Assembly: GCF_020076305.1 (NCBI RefSeq) | Contig: NZ_JAIQXE010000001.1 | Coordinates: 992,001-1,056,000, forward strand | Source: Flavihumibacter profundi | GTDB lineage: Bacteria > Bacteroidota > Bacteroidia > Chitinophagales > Chitinophagaceae | Length of the DNA stretch: 64,000 nucleotides | Direction: 5' to 3' | Shown here: positions 9,461-16,755 of the stretch, piece by piece | How the letters are laid out: each line of letters opens with the position of its first letter | Position numbering within the stretch: position 1 is the first letter of the stretch | The notes under the pieces: generated by a model | Told to the model about the DNA's origin: nothing | What the model saw: the letters and a program-made list of their open reading frames with translations, nothing else | The model's database searches: none | Position numbers and translations under genes: made by a program

Positions 9461-11179
9461 TTAGTTAATATGAAAATCTGATTTTGTATAACTATGATGA
9501 ACTATTCCTTTCCTGACGAGGAAGTCCCCGAAATGTTCCTTTTCTAACCGCTGTTTTGCAAATCCTTCAATCAGGGGATCAAGTGTAGCAATGATTTCCT
9601 CTTCGCTTAATGCTTCTTTATGTAAAACGTTTAAACGATCGCCATTGAAGGACGCACCGAGGTAAAGATTATATTTACCCGGAGCCCGGCCAACAAAACC
9701 AATTTCTCCCAGGTAAGGCCTACCACAACCATTAGGGCACCCAGTCATGCGAATCGTAATTGGTTCCTGGCCAATGCCATATTTTTCCATTACTACCTGT
9801 ATCTTATCGATGAGAGAAGGCAAATATCTTTCTGCTTCACTATTGGCAAGCGGGCATAGGTTTAACGCTACACATGCAATTGAATGCTGGTGCAATTTGC
9901 TCACTTCCTGGTGCGCCGCAAGGCCATGGTCAACTAATAATTTTTCAACCAATGGCTTTTGTTTATCTGAAACATTACCGATAACCACATTCTGGTTTCC
10001 GGTAAGGCGAAAATCGCCCCCATCTAGTATTTCGGCTATAGCACGAAGCCCTTTCCGCAATGCAAATTTTTCATTGTCCTTTACGCGACCACCTTCTATG
10101 TAAAGAGTATTGAACCATTTACCATTTACACCTTTAATCCATCCAAAACTGTCACCATTAGTGGTGAATTCAAATGGACGGGCAATGGCCAGGTCATAGC
10201 CAAGGCGTTTGTTAAGCTCATTTTTCACAAAATCAAGGCCCAGCCTGTCAATAGTATATTTAAAGCGGGAATTCTTGCGGTTTTCCCTGTTACCATAATC
10301 ACGTTGGATAGTCACCAGTTTCTCGCAGACGTCGGTTATTTGATCTGTTGGGGAGAAGCCAATCACATTTCCAAGGCGCGGATAGGTTGTATCATCACCG
10401 AATGTCATTCCCATACCACCGCCAATACTAACGTTAAAACCCAATAATTTACCCTTTTCTTCAATAGCGATCAGGCCAACATCATGGGCAAATACGTCAG
10501 TATCATTATATGGAGGAATTGCAAGTGTTATTTTAAATTTCCGGGGGAGATATGTTTTACCATAAATGGGCTCTTCTACAGGCGCTTCTTCATCTGCGCC
10601 AACAACCTGTTCTTCATTTACCCAGATTTTATAATAGGCGGTTGTTTTCGGATTCAGGTGATCGCTTACTTTTTTAGCTACAGCCTGCACATCGTCATGA
10701 ATCGCTGATGTATGTGGATTTACAGTATTCATCACATTCCGGTTAACATCACCACATGCAGCTATAGAGTTTAGCAAGGAATCGTTGATTTCCTTGATAG
10801 TCTGTTTCAGGTTATGTTTGAAAATATTATGCAATTCAAAGGCTTGCCGCGTAGTGAGTTTAAGGGTAGGCATACCATATTTGGTAGCCAGGTCATCAAT
10901 TACTATCCATTGGGCTGGTGTGGCTATACCACCTGGTACACGGACTCTTATCATAAAAGAATACAGTGGCTCCAGTTTTTGTGCTTTACGTTCTTTGTCC
11001 AGCTCACGGTCACTCTGCACATAACTGCCATGAAATTTAATCAGGTGCTGGTCTTGCGCATAAAGGTTGCCTGTAACTTCATCTTTCAGGCTTTCCTGGA
11101 TGGTTCCTTCAAGGTATTTACTTTTCTCCTTGATGTGTTCAACCTCGCTGAGTTTTGATTTATCCTGGTTAATCGACAT
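9461..11179 (-). CDS. cysI: Sulfite reductase hemoprotein beta subunit
   Basis: A 572-residue siroheme and 4Fe-4S enzyme that reduces sulfite to sulfide with six electrons. The two cluster- and siroheme-binding segments are visible in the C-terminal third: CVALNLCPLANSEAE and TGCPNGCGRPYLGEIG, which give CxxxxxC and CxxxC. Earlier family segments include the substrate-side arginine-rich YKIWVNEEQ and SIGGGMGMTFG stretches. Length equals that of E. coli CysI. It lies 36 bp downstream of cysJ, its electron donor, and 2 bp upstream of hemA. Confidence 0.96.
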   Translation of the reverse strand: MSINQDKSKLSEVEHIKEKSKYLEGTIQESLKDEVTGNLYAQDQHLIKFHGSYVQSDRELDKERKAQKLEPLYSFMIRVRVPGGIATPAQWIVIDDLATKYGMPTLKLTTRQAFELHNIFKHNLKQTIKEINDSLLNSIAACGDVNRNVMNTVNPHTSAIHDDVQAVAKKVSDHLNPKTTAYYKIWVNEEQVVGADEEAPVEEPIYGKTYLPRKFKITLAIPPYNDTDVFAHDVGLIAIEEKGKLLGFNVSIGGGMGMTFGDDTTYPRLGNVIGFSPTDQITDVCEKLVTIQRDYGNRENRKNSRFKYTIDRLGLDFVKNELNKRLGYDLAIARPFEFTTNGDSFGWIKGVNGKWFNTLYIEGGRVKDNEKFALRKGLRAIAEILDGGDFRLTGNQNVVIGNVSDKQKPLVEKLLVDHGLAAHQEVSKLHQHSIACVALNLCPLANSEAERYLPSLIDKIQVVMEKYGIGQEPITIRMTGCPNGCGRPYLGEIGFVGRAPGKYNLYLGASFNGDRLNVLHKEALSEEEIIATLDPLIEGFAKQRLEKEHFGDFLVRKGIVHHSYTKSDFHIN

Positions 11180-11215
11180 GGTTTACTTTAATTGGGTTTT
11201 TGATAAAATCGTGCA

Positions 11216-13078
11216 TTAATAAACATCTTCCTGGTACCGTCCTTTCTTAATCAATTGCTTTACATATTCATGGGCATCTTCGGATGAAAGCTTTCCTTCC
11301 TGCTGAATTATATTAATAAGGGTTTGCTTTACATCTTTTGCCATTCTTTTGGCATCCCCGCACACATAAAAATGAGCGCCAAGTTCAAGCCATTTGAACA
11401 ATTCCGGAGCATTCTGCTGCATCCTGTGCTGTACATAAAGTTTGTTCCGGCCGTCCCGTGAGAATGCTGTGTTCATGCGGGTGAGTGTGCCCTGCTTTAT
11501 AAAGCGTTGCCATTCGGTCTGGTATAAAAAATCGGTACTGAAATGCTGGTCCCCGAAAATGAGCCAATTAATACCCGTGGCCCCGGTTTCTGCACGCTCT
11601 TCAACAAATGCCCGGAAAGGTGCAATACCGGTACCCGGACCAACCATAATAACCGGAGTATCACCATCTTCAGGTAAGCGGAATGATTCATTGGTCTCGA
11701 TAAATAGGTTCACTTCTTTGCCAGCTTCGAGGTTGTCGGCAATGAAATTAGAGGCAACACCCCGATGTATCCTGTTCTTATTTTTGTATTGAACGCGACC
11801 AACAGTAATATGAACTTCATCGGGATGTGCCTGGAAAGAACTGGCAATAGAATATAACCTTGGTTGCAGGGGAAGCAAAACAGTGGTCAATTCTTCAATT
11901 GTTATTGAAGCAGGAAATTCCTGAAGGATATCCCAGATATCACGGCCGTATACAAACGAACTTAAAGATTGCTTATCGGCCAGTATATTTTTCAATGCAT
12001 GTGCATCTGCAGGATCATTGATATAAGGAACATAAGCTGATAAGAAACTGCCGCTAACTGTTGTCAGTTCAGCTTTCTGTTGCAGGTAATCAAAAAGGGT
12101 TAGCGGAGTGTCTTTATAAATTATAATAGAATTGGGATCCCATTTTTTGAAGGCGATCAAACCATCTACCAACGATTTTTCGTTTTCCACCCAAAGTCCG
12201 ACAGTGTCACCTGGCTGGTAAGAAAGGCCGCTGTCTTCAAGGGAAAGTTCGACATGGTAAGTTTCTTTCGCTGAGCCGCGACCATTTAACTGTACCTTTT
12301 CCAGAACGATAGATTTGAAAGGGTTTTTCCGGCTATAATGAATTGCAGGCTTATGTGTTGCAGCACCGTTAGTTGTAATTCCCTGCTTGTTTGCAGCTGT
12401 TTTTAAGACACTGCCTGAAAAAGTTTCCTGTAATCTGGCAACTACGGTATCGATCCATACTTCTGCTGTTTCTTCATAATCTACGTCAGCTTCTACCCTT
12501 TCCAGTATCCGGCTGGCCTGAAGTGCTGCTAACCGGGTATCAAAATCTTTTCCTGTCTGGCAATAACTGGCGTAACTTTTATCTCCAAGGGCTAACACAG
12601 CGTATCGTGTATCTTTTAAAGCCGGAGCTTTGCGGCCATTTATAAATGCATGGAGGTCCTCCGCAGCAGGTGGAGGATCACCTTCACCATGCGTGCTAAC
12701 AACAACCAATAACCATTTTTCTTCCTTTAGCCTATTGGGCTGGTATTGGTTCATGTCTTGCAGAACAGCAGTGAAGCCACGTGCAATTAATTTATCATGC
12801 AGGCTTTTGGCCACCTTCTTACTGTTTCCGCTTTTTGAGCCGTATAATACTGTAATGGAATCCTGCCCACCTAGTGGCTCAGTAGTAATAGATTCCTGGG
12901 TTACAGGAATGCGGTTTATTAATTGCAGTAATTGTTGGTTACTGTGCTGCAAACCGGTTAGGTAACCGGCTAACCATTGCAGTTGCTGGTTGGAAAATTT
13001 CTGGATTAAATCCCGCACCTGCTCTTGTTCCTTTGTGGAGAACATGCCGGCTGGCAGAACTAAACTTGTAGCGCTCAT
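11216..13078 (-). CDS. cysJ: Sulfite reductase flavoprotein alpha subunit
   Basis: A 620-residue diflavin reductase passing electrons from NADPH through FAD and FMN to CysI. Domains in order: a short N-terminal region, a flavodoxin domain (about 75-215, with LYGSKSGNSKKVA and STHGEGDPP), an FAD-binding domain with a linker (about 245-450, with RLYSIASS), and an NADP-binding domain (about 470-620, with MVGPGTGIAPFRAF and YVCGDAKRMAKDV). The C-terminal GRYQEDVY is typical of CysJ. It is the first enzyme gene after the operator and leader at 13079-13258, so it should set operon expression. Confidence 0.96.
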   Translation of the reverse strand: MSATSLVLPAGMFSTKEQEQVRDLIQKFSNQQLQWLAGYLTGLQHSNQQLLQLINRIPVTQESITTEPLGGQDSITVLYGSKSGNSKKVAKSLHDKLIARGFTAVLQDMNQYQPNRLKEEKWLLVVVSTHGEGDPPPAAEDLHAFINGRKAPALKDTRYAVLALGDKSYASYCQTGKDFDTRLAALQASRILERVEADVDYEETAEVWIDTVVARLQETFSGSVLKTAANKQGITTNGAATHKPAIHYSRKNPFKSIVLEKVQLNGRGSAKETYHVELSLEDSGLSYQPGDTVGLWVENEKSLVDGLIAFKKWDPNSIIIYKDTPLTLFDYLQQKAELTTVSGSFLSAYVPYINDPADAHALKNILADKQSLSSFVYGRDIWDILQEFPASITIEELTTVLLPLQPRLYSIASSFQAHPDEVHITVGRVQYKNKNRIHRGVASNFIADNLEAGKEVNLFIETNESFRLPEDGDTPVIMVGPGTGIAPFRAFVEERAETGATGINWLIFGDQHFSTDFLYQTEWQRFIKQGTLTRMNTAFSRDGRNKLYVQHRMQQNAPELFKWLELGAHFYVCGDAKRMAKDVKQTLINIIQQEGKLSSEDAHEYVKQLIKKGRYQEDVY

Positions 13079-13089
13079 ACAATGGTTTT

Positions 13090-13194
13090 AAAAAAATACC
13101 CTTTACACAAGGGCAAAAGCTTCAATCGTTTTATATCAAATTGAACCATCCCGGAATTTCAGGTTGTTAACATTAACGCCTGTTCCATTCAATT
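13090..13194 (-). promoter_or_regulatory. Foldable cysJ leader with terminator-like hairpin
   Basis: The predicted 5' untranslated leader of the cysJ operon can form three nested stems: an outer 7-bp pair (13188-13194 with 13139-13145), a middle GGAA-CAGG pair with a 3-nt bulge (13179-13186 with 13153-13163), and an inner GTTA/TAAC hairpin (13066 offset region 13166-13177). Downstream, CCCTT/AAGGG (13099-13113) followed by a run of seven T in the transcript (13090-13096) looks like a short intrinsic terminator just before the start codon. A second ATTGAA copy at about 13119-13125 could compete for the 3' arm of the outer stem. No known riboswitch class is recognised. Confidence 0.4.
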
Positions 13195-13209
13195 GATTGT
13201 TCTACAATT

Positions 13210-13258
13210 CAAAGATAAATTACAAATCTGATAATTCCTATGGTTGTAATAGGAATTA
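13210..13258 (-). promoter_or_regulatory. cysJ promoter with inverted-repeat operator
   Basis: On the minus strand TATCTTTG (13217 to 13210) is a perfect Bacteroidota -7 element. Immediately upstream, 13232-13258 holds a perfect 9-bp inverted repeat, TAATTCCTA and its complement TAGGAATTA, separated by 9 bases. This covers the -33 region, where a repressor would block RNA polymerase. The Rrf2-family gene directly upstream is the natural candidate to bind it, since Rrf2 proteins such as CymR and IscR recognise dyad sites in sulfur and iron-sulfur promoters. Confidence 0.65.
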
Positions 13259-13312
13259 GTATAAAAATGCATTTATAAATTTACAATTAATTGATTTATT
13301 GTTTTTTATGTA

Positions 13313-13759
13313 TTAAATAATGAAATCTGTATCAAAAGGTTGTCCCTTTTGCATAAGGTCATGTAAGGATTTCCCTTCTATAACTTTAAGGGTGGCGTCG
13401 CGCACTTCGAGGAAGATATGGCGAATATTGCAGCTTGATTCGGGATAAGGACAAAGCCGGCAAGGTTCATAAAAATTTTTAGACACGCAGGGAAGTAACG
13501 CAATGGGACCATCCATCAGCCGCAAAATCTGCACCATAGGAATTTGCTTAGGGTGTCTCAACAAATAGTAACCCCCATTTTTTCCTGCCTTGCTGCCTAA
13601 AATTCCAGCTTTACGCAGTTCAAGGAGTATGGCCTCCAAGAATTTGGCTGGTATTTTCCTTTTTTCAGCTATCTGGTTAATCGGGATATACCCTTGTTGA
13701 AAGTGTTCACCAAGGAAAGTCAGGGCATGGATAGCATATTGTGCTTTTGCAGATAACAT
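13313..13759 (-). CDS. Rrf2-family transcriptional regulator
   Basis: A 148-residue winged-helix regulator. The N-terminal LSAKAQYAIHAL and IAEKRKIPAKFLE segments form the characteristic Rrf2 DNA-binding domain, and KAGKNGGYYLLR is the wing. The C-terminal half carries four cysteines (C91, C100, C103, C110); IscR uses three cysteines to hold a 2Fe-2S cluster, so metal or cluster sensing is possible, although the spacing is not that of IscR. It lies 234 bp upstream of cysJ on the same strand, with a dyad operator between them. The likely job is control of the sulfate reduction operon in response to cysteine, sulfide or iron-sulfur state, like CymR. Function is inferred from context. Confidence 0.9.
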   Translation of the reverse strand: MLSAKAQYAIHALTFLGEHFQQGYIPINQIAEKRKIPAKFLEAILLELRKAGILGSKAGKNGGYYLLRHPKQIPMVQILRLMDGPIALLPCVSKNFYEPCRLCPYPESSCNIRHIFLEVRDATLKVIEGKSLHDLMQKGQPFDTDFII

Positions 13760-13786
13760 ATAGGCAGGAAAAATACTATTTCTTTT

Positions 13787-14992
13787 TTATCCGCCGGAAA
13801 CCACATGAGTTCCCTCAGAAATATTGCAGATATAAGCCAATGGTTCCTGTCCGAACTTTCCTACAAAGGACTTGCTCATTCTTTCTACAACCTCATTTAT
13901 GTAGGATTTGCGGATGATATTGATTGTGCAGCCACCAAAACCACCCCCCATCATGCGGGCACCTATTATGGCATGTTCATCCTTTGCAAGATCAACCAGG
14001 TAGTCCAGTTCAGGGCAACTAACATCATAAAGTTTACTCAGGCCGGCATGCGAAGCATACATTTTCTTGCCAAATCCAACAAGGTCGTTCCTTCGCAAAG
14101 CTTCGCAACCAACCTGTAAGCGCAGGTTTTCTTCTACTACATATTTACAACGGGTATAAATAAGGTCTGGAACCCTGTCTTTAAGAGTATATTCAATCAT
14201 AGCGCGGTTGGCATCGCGGAGGCTATTTACATGGGGATAAATTTTTCTAAGGGCACGAACACCCATTTCACATTGCTCCCTTCGAACATTATATTCTCCC
14301 GTTGCAAGGGAATGCTTAACCCTTGTGTCCATTAAAAGGATGGCATGCTGATGAAAATCAAGCGGTATATATTCATATTTAAGGCTTCTGCAATCGAGTA
14401 AAATTGCATGGTCCTTTTTACCAAACATACTGGCAAACATATCCATGATACCACATTGAAGGCCCACAAAATTATTTTCCGCCGCCCTCGCAATTTTCAC
14501 CATGTCCATTTTAGACAAACCAAATGCATACATTTCATTCAGCGCAAATACCACACTACATTCCAGCGCTGCAGAAGAAGACAATCCGGCACCAGCAGGT
14601 ATATCACCCCCTACTACCAGGTTTAATCCATCAATCCGGAATCCCCTGTCAATTAATTCCTTGATAACACCATTAATATAATTGGGCCAAAATTTGTGGG
14701 ACTTTGTCAAATTTTTGACTGTGCCGTTGAAATTCTCCCTAAAATCAGGCGCGTAAAAATGCAATTCATCGTCATCCCGCCTGCTAATGGCAATATTCAT
14801 TTGTTTATCTATTGCAGCAGGAAGTACAAATCCATTATTATAATCAGTATGTTCTCCTATAAGGTTGATCCGGCCAGGCGAACTAACCACTATGGACGGC
14901 TCAGCTGAAAACTGATTGAAAAACTCCTGCTCCACAATACTTTGGGAATACAGGATTTTGGGCACCTTTGATTTGTTGGCAGAAGGGGTCAT
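13787..14992 (-). CDS. galK: Galactokinase
   Basis: A 401-residue GHMP kinase that phosphorylates galactose at C1 in the Leloir pathway. Present are the galactokinase signature GRINLIGEHTDYNNG near residues 41-55, the ATP-binding loop PAGAGLSSSAALE, and the C-terminal MMGGGFGGCTIN motif. Length is normal. No galT, galE or galM lies next to it. It is 27 bp upstream of the rrf2 gene on the same strand and divergent from an AraC-type regulator 256 bp away, which is a plausible controller. Confidence 0.95.
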   Translation of the reverse strand: MTPSANKSKVPKILYSQSIVEQEFFNQFSAEPSIVVSSPGRINLIGEHTDYNNGFVLPAAIDKQMNIAISRRDDDELHFYAPDFRENFNGTVKNLTKSHKFWPNYINGVIKELIDRGFRIDGLNLVVGGDIPAGAGLSSSAALECSVVFALNEMYAFGLSKMDMVKIARAAENNFVGLQCGIMDMFASMFGKKDHAILLDCRSLKYEYIPLDFHQHAILLMDTRVKHSLATGEYNVRREQCEMGVRALRKIYPHVNSLRDANRAMIEYTLKDRVPDLIYTRCKYVVEENLRLQVGCEALRRNDLVGFGKKMYASHAGLSKLYDVSCPELDYLVDLAKDEHAIIGARMMGGGFGGCTINIIRKSYINEVVERMSKSFVGKFGQEPLAYICNISEGTHVVSGG

Positions 14993-15248
14993 GAATCGTT
15001 GATTGCTTAAAAGCCATCTAAATTAAGGGAAAGTTTCTTTACGGATAAAAATGCCTTCGGGAAAACACATATAAAGAATTTACTAAACTTTCGAATTCTG
15101 CTATTTGATAGGAGATTCAGCCACTTCCTGAATTTTCTCCTTAGTTCCTGAATTTTACCAGATTTTGATACAAATTGGTATTTTTAAGGTTAGATTTGGG
15201 AGGAAACTTAGGTGACTCAAACGATAATTGCAAATAATTTCTCTTGCC

Positions 15249-16142
15249 ATGAAGATCCTTAAAACCGAAATCGCCATTAAGCTGAACAGCTTATTTACCG
15301 TTGTTGAACGCAATGAAAGTTTCTTCAGTTCTCCATTGCATACGCATCCCGAATATGAACTTGTTTTTATTAAAGAAAGTTTTGGCAAACGGATTGTAGG
15401 AAACCTCATTGAATCATTTGAACCCGGGGACATGGTTTTAATAGGTCCCAATTTGCCCCATATCTGGATGAATGATGAAAGTTATTTGCATGGGGAAAAT
15501 GCCGGAAGGGCAATTGCCATTGTAGTCTATTTTCATCCCAGCCTTTTTGATGCAGGTCTTTTTTCTTTGGAAGAAGCATCCCATATAAAAGAACTATTGC
15601 ATAAATCACAAAGTGGCATTTTTATCCAGCACCGCACAAGGGCAATGATAGCCACAAAAATGGAAAACCTTTTGGCATTGAAAGGATTTGAAAAAGTGCT
15701 GGGGCTTTTAGAAATATTACACCTCTTGTCCTCTTCCACCGACCTGGCCTCAATCAATTCCGGAAATTTATCCACAGCTGAGAGTAAATCGGAAAAGGAC
15801 CGCCTATGCGAAGTATATCGTTTTGTGCATGAAAATTTCAGGAATGATATCCAGTTAAAAGATGTTGCACAATTAACCAACCTTACTCCCCAAAGTTTTT
15901 GCAGGTTATTTAAGAAAAGAAATAATATACATTTTGTTGAATACCTGAACCAGGTGCGCATTAGCAATGCATGCAAATTACTACTGGATAGTGACTGGAC
16001 CGTATCGGAAATAGCGTATAACTGCGGGTATAAGACTATTTCTAATTTCAACAAGTTGTTTAAAGAAACTACAGGACATTCACCAAAAAATTACAGGGAA
16101 CAAGCAACCCACAAAATCGATTTGCTGGTCACTGAAAATTAA
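15249..16142 (+). CDS. AraC-family transcriptional regulator
   Basis: About 297 residues: an N-terminal cupin-like sensor (HTHPEYELVFI and the FEPGDMVLIGPNLPHIW segment) and a C-terminal pair of helix-turn-helix motifs (LKDVAQLTNLTPQSFCRLFKK, then VSEIAYNCGYKTISNFNKLFK) ending in the usual GHSPKNYR. I prefer the ATG at 15249 because the sequence from MKILKTEIAI resembles family members; an in-frame start at 15228 is possible. The gene is divergent from galK, which suggests sugar-responsive control. It precedes the stress island but lacks any visible tie to its FNR-like operators. Confidence 0.88.
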   Translation: MKILKTEIAIKLNSLFTVVERNESFFSSPLHTHPEYELVFIKESFGKRIVGNLIESFEPGDMVLIGPNLPHIWMNDESYLHGENAGRAIAIVVYFHPSLFDAGLFSLEEASHIKELLHKSQSGIFIQHRTRAMIATKMENLLALKGFEKVLGLLEILHLLSSSTDLASINSGNLSTAESKSEKDRLCEVYRFVHENFRNDIQLKDVAQLTNLTPQSFCRLFKKRNNIHFVEYLNQVRISNACKLLLDSDWTVSEIAYNCGYKTISNFNKLFKETTGHSPKNYREQATHKIDLLVTEN

Positions 16143-16171
16143 GGCCCTCTGGTATCATTTTCCAGGATATC

Positions 16172-16236
16172 TGATTTCAATCATTTACAACTTTGATGCA
16201 GGTCATATCCGACCATAATTACCTGCCCTAAATTTA
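16172..16236 (+). promoter_or_regulatory. Tandem FNR/CRP-like sites and promoter of the PNPOx-ppsA-pfkB unit
   Basis: Two sites fit TGAY-N4-RTCA: TGATTTCAATCA at 16172-16183 and TGATGCAGGTCA at 16194-16205. Their centres are exactly 22 bp apart. The second is centred 29.5 bp before TAAATTTA (16229-16236), a near-consensus -7 element, placing it at about -41.5 from the expected start, the class II activator position. The start codon of the first gene is 20 bp downstream. The same geometry recurs at the other promoters of this island. Confidence 0.7.
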
Positions 16237-16255
16237 ATTATATAAAAAATAATGC

Positions 16256-16729
16256 ATGTTTGGTATATTAAATACTGAAGAAATAGAAGACCTTATTAAC
16301 ACCCAGTTGGTAGGCCGCCTTGGCTGTCATGCTGATGGATTAACCTATGTGGTCCCTATCAGTTATGCCTATGATGGCGAATCTGTATATAGTTTAGGGT
16401 TCGAAGGACAAAAGATGGATATGATGCGGAAGAACCCGTCTGTGTGTTTCCAGGTGGACAATACCAATAATCTCGACAATTGGCAAAGTGTTATTGCCTG
16501 GGGCCAATTTGAAGAGTTGAAAGATCCCAATATGCGGAGCGAGGCACTGAAAAAACTCAACCAAAGAAAATTACCGGTAATTATCAGTGAAAGAATGCAT
16601 TTAACTGATCAGTGGCCTTTTGTTCCTGAAAATTTTGATGATATCAAAGGAATCGTATACCGGATCCACCTTACAAAAAAGACTGGGCGTTATGAAAAAA
16701 CTATCCCTGGTTCTTTTTTTGCCACCTGA
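16256..16729 (+). CDS. Pyridoxamine 5'-phosphate oxidase-like flavin-binding protein
   Basis: A 157-residue split-barrel protein of the PNPOx-like (NimA-type) family, which binds FMN or a related flavin. Visible family features are the N-terminal EIEDLINTQLVGRLGCHADGL strand region, PISYAYDGESVYSLGFEG, and the dimer-side WQSVIAWGQFEEL strand. Enzymatic activity is unknown; relatives act on nitro compounds or bind flavin or heme. It begins the unit that continues 26 bp later with ppsA and lies just behind tandem FNR-like sites, which fits a role under low oxygen or redox stress. Confidence 0.87.
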   Translation: MFGILNTEEIEDLINTQLVGRLGCHADGLTYVVPISYAYDGESVYSLGFEGQKMDMMRKNPSVCFQVDNTNNLDNWQSVIAWGQFEELKDPNMRSEALKKLNQRKLPVIISERMHLTDQWPFVPENFDDIKGIVYRIHLTKKTGRYEKTIPGSFFAT

Positions 16730-16755
16730 CGCTGACATCTTTTCTGTAATACCAA

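Noticed and set aside
15228-15249. AraC-family start at 15228
   Set aside because: Possible, but the additional seven residues do not align with the usual N-terminus; kept as an alternative.
15249-16142. The AraC-type regulator as master regulator of the stress island
   Set aside because: It lies next to the island, but the shared sites are symmetrical FNR/CRP-type dyads, not typical AraC direct repeats, and the gene is divergent from galK, which is a better target.
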